This document shows positions 1 through 10,800 of a stretch of 33,766 nt of DNA, in pieces. The stretch lies in the NCBI GenBank assembly GCA_019648995.1, contig BLXT01003625.1:1094201-1127966 (forward strand), written 5' to 3'. The position numbers were made by a program, and so were the translations under genes. The stretch comes from Plakobranchus ocellatus. Its lineage: Eukaryota; Mollusca; Gastropoda; Plakobranchidae. The notes below the pieces were generated by a model, which saw only the letters and a program-made list of their open reading frames with translations, had not been told where the DNA came from and did no database searches. Numbering within the stretch: the stretch's first letter is position 1; the number at the start of each line of letters is the position of its first letter.

Positions 1-291
1 TTCTGTAACATTTCCTTTTTTTTTTTTTTCGAGCGACACATTAAAGTTTTTTTTTAAGATAATTTCGTTTTTTTAGCATTAAGACATGATTTTATGTATA
101 AACATTTTAGAAACAAGTTTACACTATATTTTATTTGTTTTAAACGAATACGATAGTTTTAACCGTCGCAAATAAATCATTTTGAAAATAATCTTTGGTT
201 TAAATGGTACCATGGTACAAGTCGACCTGGGCCACTTTTAAATTCGCCAGCACGACCAGCTGAATAGAGTTTTGTGTTAGAAGCAAAGTAA

Positions 292-313
292 NNNCCCCCC
301 CCCCCCCCCCCCC
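292..313. other. Three Ns followed by a run of 19 C
   Basis: Three ambiguous bases lead directly into 19 consecutive C, then an A-rich stretch. The same arrangement recurs at 12450-12468. A short N run beside a long homopolymer suggests that sequencing or consensus calling failed at the poly-C, so local length and continuity are uncertain here. Confidence 0.9.
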
Positions 314-504
314 TGAAAAAAAATTAAAATATTTTTACCATAGTTATGTACGTAATTTTGTAATTGGATACACCAGTGGGTAGTCGTCCTCTGCTCAGCC
401 TGACAACAGAGGATGTACTTCCTGCAAGCTTAGCCTAATTGGCTCGTCCATGGGCCTGTTCGCAAACACCGGGAGTGACTTAAAACTCAAGGAATTCCTG
501 TTAA

Positions 505-997
505 AGATCTAGATCTAGATAAGATCAACAATTTTCATATCAAAAGAGGTAAATCTAAGGCCTAGCAATTAGGAAATCGAAAGCTAGATCTAGATTAGAT
601 ATAAACACCTAAAATTTAGATCTAATCTGAAATCTTTTTTCACTCTTGTGATGAGATTTCCCGAATGTAACATTTTTTCTTACAGCTGCTTATAAATCTG
701 GATGGATTTCCGCACAGGGAAACCACCTCCAAGTACCCAAAGAGTGTACTATTTGGAAGGACAGTCAAAGAAAACATGCTGTAATTATGGCGATTTTTTT
801 GTCAATAAGGTTGAATTAAAAGCTCTTACAACTTAACAAAGATTTCCAAGTTTTACTTATTGTAAGGACGCTTTAGAAGTATCTTCCGAGATCAGAAATC
901 TGGTTTCACTAAGCACTGAAGCTAGAGTAGAGAGACCAAAAATTTATTGAATGAAAATCACATAGATATAGATTCTAGATCTAGATCTATATTTGTG
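505..997. repeat. Dispersed AGATCT-type repeat clusters
   Basis: Short runs of overlapping TAGATCTAGATCTAGA-like sequence occur near 505-520, 583-600 and 972-992, and again near 5034-5092, 30084-30116 and 30434-30449. The unit is palindromic, so strand is meaningless. From general familiarity such motifs are abundant in gastropod genomes; this is one reason for the mollusc assignment. No function is visible. Confidence 0.7.
686..784 (+). CDS. Possible terminal exon, product unrecognised
   Basis: A pyrimidine tract ending in TTACAG (AG at 684-685) is followed by an open stretch of 32 codons closed by TAA at 782-784. One frame reads as fairly ordinary protein, with segments such as INLDGFPH and VLFGRTVKENML. 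A second frame after the same AG also stays open, so the frame is not decided. I do not recognise a family, and no upstream exon is in view. It could be the last exon of a + strand gene that starts outside the window, or chance. A transcript crossing the AG would settle it. Confidence 0.25.
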   Translation: MLINLDGFPHRETTSKYPKSVLFGRTVKENML

Positions 998-3103
998 TAA
1001 TGATAAATGATGCAGTATTGATCTAGTCTCATTTACGCTATACCAAAGACTCACAAAATTTTAGTTTCCAGCCTTTTTATATCTTAACACTTCAAAATTT
1101 TAATTTTAGGCCTAGATCGTTGAATTTTTATTGTCATTTGAAATCATAAATGTTTAGGCTATTTGAAAAAAGTTGTGATGGCATGGCCCCCCTCTTTTTT
1201 CCCCTCTCTCATTTAATCTTACTCTCTCCTTTTCAGTAAGATAGCTCTCTCTAATTCTCTCTTTATAATATATCTTTCTTGCTCACACTGACAGTACACT
1301 TTCTTTCACACACAGTAACTCACTCCGTTGATCCCTTTTTAATATTATTTATCATTTAACTGATAATTTTTTTTTATTTATGAAAAGGCCTGATGTCTTA
1401 GACATAATTTATTGTTCATTCTTTCAGTCATGTTTTAGATCCCACAATCTTTTAATGATATCTTTAAAAAAAAAAATTCATTTCACATACCTAATATCGT
1501 AGCTAATTTGTCATTTTGGTACAGCCTGAGATAGTTATGACCTGCTAAATCGAGTTCTTACTGCCTAGAGTCCTCTCTAACGTTTCAAAACTGTTGATGT
1601 GCTCAGTGCAATTTTTTTTTTTAGATTGAAAGCTGTCTAGATTTAGAATTTATGGTGATTGGTTTTATTGATGATGCTTTATTAATAAACAGGCCAGCTT
1701 CATACGGCTCAGTGCCAGTGTTATTTGATTGCATGATGGTTAAAGCGCATTAAAATGTCTATTTGTAACATTTCAAAATTGTGAAAGTGACAAGATTTCA
1801 GAATGATAGTCTATCTTTTGGTTCAGTTTCTTTTCCTCTGAAAATCTTGTGTCAAGTATAGATTTGTGAAAAGTTTTATATACTTTTTCCGTGATCTCAT
1901 ACATATAGGTTTCAAGCTTTACAGCTGCTATAGGAAAACACCTTAGCTGGTTTTATGATTTAAAGTTTACAAGTAAGGCCTGCCATGCAAAAAGAAATTA
2001 TAGTTACTTATAGGCTTTTAATCTTATATACACTGTTGTTGACATGTAATGAATAATTTGAAAAATGCCGTTCAATTGGTTTTTTTTAACACCAAGTTCA
2101 TTCTGGTCTCTCTTTAGTGTATATCATCTCCTCCATAATGACCTGAAAAACTCAATTTTTTTCTCCTACAGCAATCTGCCTTGCAGAAACCTGGTCTCTC
2201 TAGCCTCTTCCTACTTCAGATGAAGTTCAAAAACATTACTTATTGTATGCTTGATTTGACTTTTGAAAAAATAAAAACTAATATTGGAAGGACTGCCCTT
2301 AAAATATTTTTTTTTATTAACCACACCCATCTCTCACTTGTTAATAAATTGTTAAGTTTCATGTAATTTTTAATCTGTTTATAAATGAATTTAGGTGCAT
2401 GGGTTTTTGTTGTCATAAATGAATAAAAAAATTGAAGATATCATTTGATCAAAGTGGTTCAATTTATATTATAATTTGGTGCAAGACCTGTTTGTTTTGT
2501 TGACAACTGAAGGGAAACTGTTGTGAAAGTAAAACTTACCCTTATGTGGAAATCCTCCTGCTTATATCCTCCATAATTTTGCATAGCAAAGCCCAAATCT
2601 GTTAAATTGGTGAGACCTGCTCGCTAGTGGCTTGCTACATATAGTACATTGCAAGATTTTAAGCAATCATTTCACACAATTTCCAACCTCCATTAACAGA
2701 CAAATAATACTAACAAACATTATCTTCAAAACATATGAATGGAAAATCCAAGGAAAATGATTTTCTAAAGAATGCTTCATTTTTTTTTTTTAAGGAAACG
2801 TTTTAATAGCATGAGGCCTTTTATAAAGTTCAAACTTTAGTTAGATGTATTACATGAAAAAAGGCTAAACCCCAGGCTATCTAGAACATAAATCAGTTTC
2901 AAGATCTGTTGGAAAATTAAAATTATCAGATTTTTAAGTCGTTGAAGTATGGACTAAGACGTTAAGTTGCATTCTTAAAATTCTTTTAATCTTAACTGTT
3001 TCATCAAGGCCCTATCTTTGGTTAGTTGCACTTTATCTTGTGTTGCACTTATGCTTTTGATATTGCCAAATAGACTGAACACATTTCAGTGGTAGAGAAC
3101 AGT
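785..3103. other. Anonymous AT-rich sequence, no gene seen
   Basis: Homopolymer T and A tracts, a pyrimidine-rich stretch near 1190-1330 and no convincing coding sequence. The short frame at 2181-2366 has no domain or coding-like composition. Confidence 0.6.
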
Positions 3104-3240
3104 ACAGCTGCATCATAAGAGACTGAATTCCTTTCTTGAAATTATATTTACAGCTGCATCATAAGAGACTGTAGGCCTTTCTTGAAATTATATTTACAGC
3201 TGCATCATAAGAGACTGTAGGCCTTTCTTGAAATTATAAT
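3104..3240 (+). repeat. Tandem repeat, three copies of 46 bp
   Basis: Three consecutive units start at 3104, 3150 and 3196, each beginning ACAGCTGCATCATAAGAGAC. Copies 2 and 3 are nearly identical and share TGTAGGCC where copy 1 reads TGAATTCC. This suggests that the 2-3 duplication is the most recent. No coding potential or terminal structure was found. Confidence 0.95.
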
Positions 3241-4018
3241 TTTTTGAATTAGAGATACAATCCGCTTCATTTTCATAAGGCTGTCTGTTTTCAGACATGA
3301 GTCCGCATAAATCAAAATTGTTATTTGGACACAAATCTGCAAAATTAAAAATGATTATTTGGACACTGTCGTCATAATTTAAATCATACGTGTGTAATAA
3401 TTACTTTCAGTACATTGCTAGTCCACACACAGTATCCTTTCAGAAATTTCTGGCCTTAAACCTGGTTCTAGGAGGTTGGTGTCTCTTAGTTGGAGGCGTG
3501 TGAGACAAATTATTGATCATAACATGTATAAAGTTTTCATCTCATGACAGCATATTTGTGCAGATCAAACACTTCATGTCTGATTGCTTCAATCCTCTCT
3601 TGCAGAACCGCCTTTTTTTGTTTTTTTGGTTTATAATGGCAGCTTCATTGTCGTAGGTGTTTTTGTATACGTACATAATTTATGTTCTGTGTAATTTATA
3701 TTTACACTACAGATTTATCAATGCTACTAGTACTTCACAATTATTGTGTTATCTATAAAAAGAGGAAATTAAACAAGTTTTTTGCTCAGTTAGAGACCAT
3801 GGCCTACATGTAAGGAAATCTTTGTCACAAATTAAGCGCAATATTATGTGTTCCAATGCAACCTGTTATTTACCTTATGCAGACCTTTTTGTTTTACCCA
3901 TTTGGGTATACATGATCACACCTCAATCGCAAACCAAAACCTTTTAACAGATGTACCTGATGAAAGCTTTATGGGATCATCCAAAAGGAAATTTATTTTT
4001 AATTCACAAAGAAGAGTG
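3241..4018. other. Anonymous AT-rich sequence
   Basis: No gene, RNA or repeat boundary was identified apart from a shared phrase: 'aaaattgttatttggacac' near 3315 and 'aaaaatgattatttggacac' near 3347 are a short imperfect duplication. The open frame at 3848-4078 has no recognisable domain. Confidence 0.5.
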
Positions 4019-4290
4019 AGAAAGTATTTTTATAGTTTATGCAGTGATCCAATAAGTTTTAGTGAAGGAGTATCGTAAATGGCAGCAGTTAAGGATGAAA
4101 TTCAAAATGTCTTTAGATGAAGATTTTTTTTTTTACATGTCCTAAAAGAGCTTTTAATACCAAGAAAGTCGATGATAGTTTCGACGATGCATCGTAGCTT
4201 TCAAGAAAGTATATTTTTAATTTTGAAATTCAAAAAAGAAACTTTCTTGTTTTTTTTTGGTGCAAAAGTTGTTGGGCTATTTTTACATAG
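4019..4290 (+). repeat. Diverged interspersed repeat, copy A
   Basis: This stretch resembles 7135-7365 in the same orientation. Shared blocks appear in the same order: a TATTTTTATAGTT start, AAGGAGTA, GGATGAAATT followed by CAAAA or TAAAA, AAGAAAGTC or a close variant, a GATGCATC-like block, and TTTTGAAATT plus an A-run. The blocks are collinear but heavily diverged, so this is probably an old element rather than a recent duplication. Family unknown. Confidence 0.4.
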
Positions 4291-6735
4291 TCATGTCTTT
4301 TATTCCTCCAAAACAAAAAAAAACGTGAAGGTTGAAATTTTTTTCAATTTGAAATGGCCAAATCGGAAAAAGGCGTTACAATTTCTGAAACTCCAGATCG
4401 TCCAAACCTGGATTTCGCAGAATCACTCCCATATCCTTAGCTTTAATTGTACGTTTTTTTTCCACATTGGCCGCTCTTTGATGTTGACACCTTGCAAATT
4501 ATTCCAGTTTGGCCATTCTGCCCATCAAAGAAAGACTCCGATTTTTTTCAGCCTTTGCCACTAGATTGGTAATCAAATCAGTTCTTGCAATGAGCTATTT
4601 TTTCCTCATCCAATTTTTCTTTATTTGGTTTGAGTGAGAAAGTGAGAATGAGAGATAGAGATAGATAGATAACTAGACAGATAATAGCTACATAAAGAGC
4701 TTAAGTGGCAGAGAGATGATAGAAAGTTAGAAATAGAGAGAGAGATATGGAGAAAGAGAAGGCAAATATAGAATAATAAGAAAGACCACATAAATTAATA
4801 TGAGATCGACAGCTACACAGATTAATAAAATCATGAGACAGAAAATAAAATATTTTAACTCACTGACTACCAGGCTTTTTGTCCTAATAATTCCCTGTGT
4901 ACCAGACATTTTAGGAGTATTTTCAAAAAAATCACTGTGCATCTGTTAGTAAAGATATACCTGTGAAATTTGTACCATGCTTTCTCAAGATAATAAAGAG
5001 TACATTTTGAGTCTATGTCATTTGGTTGATTTTTTAGATCTGGATATTGATTTAGATCTAGCTCCAACCTGAGGCTGGGGTTTAGATCTAGACTTATCCA
5101 TGGTGAGGCTCGATTTGCCCAACCTTTTCCTTTCCCTCTACCTTTGGGGAGATTAGACTTGGCCTTTTTACTCTCTGGGGGCTCATAATGTGGATCTTAT
5201 ACATTTCCGACGATGCTATCAATATCTAAACTTTCATCATAGTCTAAATCTAAGAGACTCCATCTAGAAATTAGTTGGAAACTGGTAGCTGCTAGAGGTT
5301 TTGTAAAATTGATCTCCTGCTCGTACTAATTGTCCGAAACAAACTTCACCTATATCATTCAAAAGCTAAATGGCTAAGCTAACAGATGCTGTAACTTATA
5401 CCGCAACTGTTGCGATATTTACATGGGAAAAAAATTTGGAAATTGCAACCCGCAGGAGTTGCGGGATCGGTATTTTGCCATCCACAAAATTTTCCCCTAA
5501 ATGTTGCAGGTAAAGTAGCCAGTGAGGTAATAGATGCATTAGTAGATAGATTGAACAACTGATTGACAGACAATTAAATGGCAGCAGTTCGAAATGAGAT
5601 TGATTAATACATAAGGCAAAAAAAAATGGAGAAAGCTGCGGGAATTAAGCAAAGCTAAGTATCTGGTACACAAGTTGTTAACACTAATTAACAGAGAATG
5701 CAATTAATCAGATTGGAAAGAAAAATAAAGAAAAACAAGAGGTGTTATTCTGTTAAATAAAAGTTACACACTGTCGCATGCAAACATAATATACATAATG
5801 CTAGACCCAAAGCTTGTTCTCGCAAATATTTAGTTATGTGTATTTGTAAACTTCATTCCTTGGTCTTCTGGTGCACAAAACCTTGAAACCATCTGAATCA
5901 TGTTATCTCATCTGCGCTCGTACATTAGCAAAGACTGCCTTCGTCACTCTATAATAATTCGTCTCTTCCCCCCCTCCACACTTATACAAAATGTCCAGCC
6001 ACCACCCTAGCCCCACCCTATTTTTTGAAGGTTTTTTTGTGGGGTGGGGGCATTAAGTTTTCAGTGAAATGATGATCATGAAGATAATGATAATCACTGT
6101 CTTCTAAAATTAATCTTGTTATGACGGTAAAGATAATCATAATAGTTATGATCAATTTATGATGATTACTGAATTTTCAAGTTGAGATATTAATCTGATG
6201 CCTGTAGTGAAATATCGAAATAAAATGAAAACTATTTTCTAGCAGTTTTTGTAAGATTCTTTTGTCTATAAACATTGGCAATACTTCCAAAGCATTTTTG
6301 GTAATTCATAGCTTTCGGCCCAAGCCTCTAGCACAATGACTCATGAATGAGGCTACCAAAGCTTATAAAAGCTATCAGGCGGAAAGATTTATTAAGCTAC
6401 TGGTAAAGAAGTCTTGCAATCAAGGTTGTTATCAAAATAATGTATCCCATGGGCATGACCTCTATACCTGTTAACTTGAAAAAAACAGCAATCCTTAAAT
6501 TCAGCTGTATATTCTTTCACACGCTGAGCAGCATTATGTGATAGCTTACAAGCCCAAGCGGATAAAAACGTAGCAATTAAGACATTAATTATGAAAAAGT
6601 GACTCTTTACAATGTATTAAAACTTCAAATACCTTTGCAATGTCCTTTTACCAAAACATATACCAAGCAAGAATTAATTTTGTTGATAAACACGCCCACA
6701 GTTCACTTTTTACCAATTGTATTTTCCCTGGTCAT
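4291..6735. other. Anonymous AT-rich sequence with simple repeats
   Basis: Contains GATA/GAGA-rich low-complexity sequence at about 4635-4760, an AGATCT cluster near 5034-5092, and an AT-rich remainder. Several frames of 60-130 codons are open, but their translations are rich in Phe, Lys and Leu runs expected from poly-T and poly-A tracts. No gene is called. Confidence 0.5.
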
Positions 6736-6984
6736 TCACCAATCGTGAAAAAAAATTTCTTTGATTTTATTCTCTTTTATTTTCTGCCTTAGTTGACACA
6801 AACATCCATTCTCAAATGTATCTACAGCAAAAAATATGTGTAAAGCTTCGGCAATTTCTATATATCTGGGCTTAACAGATGTAGCACAATCATCCTTGAA
6901 ACATTGAGCCATCCAAGAAATAACATCACATTTTCTTGGCCATTCTACAACAAAATGGTTCTTGGGGAACGGGCCAAATCGCAT
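6736..6984 (-). CDS. Unidentified reading frame, protein-like, probably a remnant
   Basis: An 82-codon frame whose translation is less biased than its neighbours: a Trp/Cys-containing stretch (VISWMAQCFKDDCATSVKP), then an Ala/Ile/Glu-rich segment, then IFFAVDTFENGCLCQLRQKI. The composition looks like real protein, and helical segments are plausible. I do not recognise the family and see no splice-site pair around it. It sits just before repeat copy B (7135), so it may be the decayed coding part of a transposable element rather than a host exon. Confidence 0.25.
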   Translation of the reverse strand: MRFGPFPKNHFVVEWPRKCDVISWMAQCFKDDCATSVKPRYIEIAEALHIFFAVDTFENGCLCQLRQKIKENKIKEIFFHDW

Positions 6985-7134
6985 CCATCATGTTTTTTAT
7001 GCCGTGGGACGATCACATCCTTTTTTTTTTGACAGTCTTGGCTGAATCAAGAATGTTAGAGGCCCAGTTTTGTATTCAGTAATTCTAAATATAACCCTCA
7101 TAAGCTTACATTTTTATCTGATATTAGCTACAGC

Positions 7135-7365
7135 AAGAAACTATTTTTATAGTTCATGAAAATTGTTCTAAGTGTGTTTTACTAAAGGAGTACATCATAA
7201 TCCATGACAGAATAGGATGAAATTTAAAATTGAAATAGCCCACACTTTAAATGCTTAGAAAGTCTATACTAGTTTGTATGATGTATCTCAGTATTCCATA
7301 AAGTTATCATCTTTTGAAATTTAAAAAAAAAAACATTTCATTTTATAGCCCAAAAATTCCTTGGG
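7135..7365 (+). repeat. Diverged interspersed repeat, copy B
   Basis: Partner of 4019-4290 (copy A), same orientation and same block order, with many substitutions and small length differences. Confidence 0.4.
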
Positions 7366-7769
7366 CCATTTTTAGGAGGCCATCTGTAAATGAATATACT
7401 TGTTTAAGGTTCCATTGAGAATTCTAAATACTGTGTTAAATGATAAGAAAATTTATTTTGATTATGAAAATGGGTAATGGAAAATTATGGAAAAGAACAA
7501 TAAGGAATAGTACCTTTGTAAATTATAAAATATGAAGGCGTAGCATGATAGATTGTGTTTGTAACAGTTGCTTACTCAGACATGCTCTAAACAATTGACT
7601 TTTCAAGTTAATTTTTTTTTTTTTTTCAAAGAGAAACCCTGTGCTTCCATTCCTTTAGTGGTAAAGAACGTAGAGAATTGACAGGTTTAGAAATGAAATT
7701 ACATTTAAATATAAAGAATTAATATGTTGTTGTTGATATTTTGTGTTTGTTTTGCATACAACAAACCAG

Positions 7770-7888
7770 AAGAGTTAATCTATCAAGCATGGCAGAGGGT
7801 GGTGATATAGAAGAGATTGAGCGTGAGCCAAAGGAGCCAAAGGAGCAGATAGTCAAACGCTCGATTTTGATGAATCCTCGTCGAGAAG
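7770..7888 (+). CDS. Death-domain gene, coding exon 1
   Basis: A pyrimidine-rich tract ends in ACCAG (AG at 7768-7769), so this exon probably starts at 7770 with 19 nt of 5' UTR and follows an unseen non-coding exon. ATG at 7789 has a good context (A at -3, G at +4). The donor is GAAG|GTAAGG, exon end 7888, leaving one base of a split Gly codon. It encodes residues 1-33, an acidic stretch with a repeated EPKEPKE segment. Confidence 0.8.
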
Positions 7889-10800
7889 GTAAGGGAAAAA
7901 GTAATATAATGCAATCTACTGATGAATTATGCTTACAACAGGATTGTTTTTAGGGCTATGGGTTTCATATAAAAAAAAAAAAAAAAAGAATTTTTTTCAG
8001 ACAAGCAGAAATTTGAAAGAAAATTTCTTTTTAAGTCTGTGGAAAAAAGCTAGAAACCTGTTTCAATCCTGAAAGTGCCAACACAAAATGTTATGTTTTG
8101 TAAAAGGAATATGATTTGTGAATTATATTCAGTTGAGATGATTCTGAAATTCCCTTGTAACGTTGGGAGGAGTCCGGCAGTGTTTGAAATCACTTGATTT
8201 CTGTACTGGGTGCTCTTCAGGATAAACTTTTTTTCTATTTTTTTTTAAAATGCAAAACATCTCATCTTTGATGAAACTTCACAAATCCTCTGAAACTTAA
8301 TCAGTCTTCACCCTGTAGAGTTCATTGAGTAGATATTAAAGAACTAATCCAGGTCAAAATTGTTTTAATTTCAACTTGTGACATATTTGCGCATAGACAA
8401 GGAGTGTATTATTCTTTAACAACACAGACATGAAGGCTTTCTAGTGTACTGCTATGAAAAATATATACATACATTTATATATGTTAAGTTTGTTTTGAGT
8501 GTTCTGGGGGTTTTCAACATATTATTTATCAAGGTGGAAGAATGTTAAAGTCCAGCACAATCCCCAAACCTCTAGGACAGAACCTATCTTCCAAATTGTT
8601 TTACTGTACAAAAAAAAAGTGATGCAGAAACTGCAAAATTTAGTTCTTTTTTCTCCCTTCATCATTTTATGAGGCCCGATACCTCCGTGGGCTGCGAAAT
8701 CAAAGTATTACCTCCATGGGCTGCTGAGTCAATTTTGTGATATAAATTGACTCAGCAGCCCATGCAGGTGTTGGGCCTCATAAAATGATGAAGGGGAAAA
8801 AAAGAATTATGTAGAAATTGACTCAGCAGCCCACGGGGTTACGTAGCCATTCACATATGTCGGAATCATCTATGAGACAGGGAAGTCTGCTGAAGTTATA
8901 AAAAAAATGAGGTTTGTCATCTGTCAATACTTCTTATTAGTTAACTTATTTTAGTCCTCCAGATTATGTCGGAACCATATATGAGACAGGGAAGCCTGCC
9001 CAAGTTACAAAAAATATGAGGTTTGTCATCTGGCAATACTTTTTTTTTAATTAGTTAACTTATTCCAGTCCTCCAGATTAAAAACAAAACAAAAAAAAAA
9101 AACCATGTGGACAAACTTCTTTTATATTCTGCTGTTAAAAATTTGGTCGTTGGTGGAAGTGCCCTCTCTCACAAACAATGGTTCATGTAGCAATTTGCCA
9201 AGACAATGTTACAGAGGATCAGGCCAACCATATCTACATTAACAACAGGTTCTTCATAAGTGTGCAAGTTCAGAGAGCTGCATCTTGGCATTACTCTGTC
9301 AGCTAGTAGGAATCATATTTAAACTGATGTTGTGTAGAGAATGGAGAGAGTCAACGTTCAGTAGTTTCATCACTGCTGCTTTGCAAACTCAGAGGAAGCG
9401 GTTAAGTCTCAGATTTTTAATAATTTGGAGATTTTAAAAGAGCTTGTGTGTGGTGAGCGAGAGATGAACGCAAGTGGACACGAGAATGATAATTGATGAG
9501 TACAATATGTCAGAGGTTTAAGAGAAAGCAAAAGTTATGTGGATATTTTAAAAAGCGTGAAAGTAGTAATGGATAGAAAGTAAAGGAAAAAAACGTATGG
9601 ATTATTTTCAACTAAAAAACGAAGGCAAAAGGTTGGACATGCTATTTTAGGTTAGTTGGCAAGTAAAGCACAGCAAAAAAATATGACAAATGCTGCTGAA
9701 AAAACCCTTCAAATATTTTTTGAGGAAATCCATTCCAATCATTCAAACCATTCCAACCAACCTCCAATGGCCAAGTTCTGAATGTCAACTATATCACAAG
9801 AAAGAGAAAGGCTTCAGGACTTCACAATATCCCAGAAACAATGGCTCACATATTGTTCTGCTTTTTTTGTTTAAAAAAAAAAGTAATACATTACCAGAAG
9901 ATGGAAGAGCAGTTTTAATTTTAAAGATTCTCAGGAAAGGTGACCTCTGTTGTAATATAATTTTATCATAGCAAGAGGAAAAACATTTTTCAATTTGGAT
10001 TAAGATAGAAAGCAAGGGTTGGCACACACTTTGGGAGATAAAAAGGCCAAATTCAAAACAAGCATGGACCAATTAGCAACTTTTGTTTCGCAGTCATTAG
10101 AATGGAACTCGGCACTCTACCTGAACTTTGTATATGAAAGAAGCCATTCAAAAGTCCAAAAAGAAACCCTTTTGTAAATTCATGTGTCACCAGCATGGAG
10201 ATGGAACATGAGGATGATTACAAGGGTCACATGTTATCACCTGAAGAATGTATGAAAATAGGACAAATATAAACCATGACCAAAATACAGATTGATCATT
10301 ATCAAAGTCATCAGGTACCTTGTCTGGAACAGATATTGGCGATTATGCTCTTTTTTTTATTACCCTTATTTTGATTTTCATACGTATGTTTCTATTTGGT
10401 TTCATTTTTTGGAATGTATCTTTGGCCATGGCTATTCTTTTACTTATTTCACTTGTGCATCTGCTATCTGATGTTATCAGATAACCTGGAATTTTTTAAC
10501 CTGTTTGATTTGTTCACCTTTGCTGGCGAGATTGCATTTGGGGTTAGAGGATTTCTTTGAGTGGCCATACATTCTGTTTTCTTTACATTCATAGACAGGC
10601 CCATTTTTTCGCTCTCTAGAACTACAGTATCTAGAAATTTTTGGAGTTATTCGCCTGATTCTGCTATTAAAACTGTATCATCTGCATGCTTGAGATTATT
10701 AAGATTCTCTCCATTTTTTGTTAGGCCTGAAACATCAAGATTCCTTAAGATTTTTTCGCGACATATGTTAAAAAGATCAGGAGACACTACACATCTCAGC

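Noticed and set aside
2181-2366. Open frame after a CTCCTACAG acceptor-like site, with an AICLAETW phrase reminiscent of a LINE endonuclease in another frame
   Set aside because: The match is only a few residues long and neighbouring endonuclease blocks are absent, so chance is more likely.
3104-3240. CRISPR-like array
   Set aside because: The units are contiguous 46-bp tandem copies without distinct spacers, in an animal genome.
4172-4564. 130-codon open frame
   Set aside because: Phe- and Lys-rich translation of T and A tracts, no domain; it overlaps the diverged interspersed repeat.
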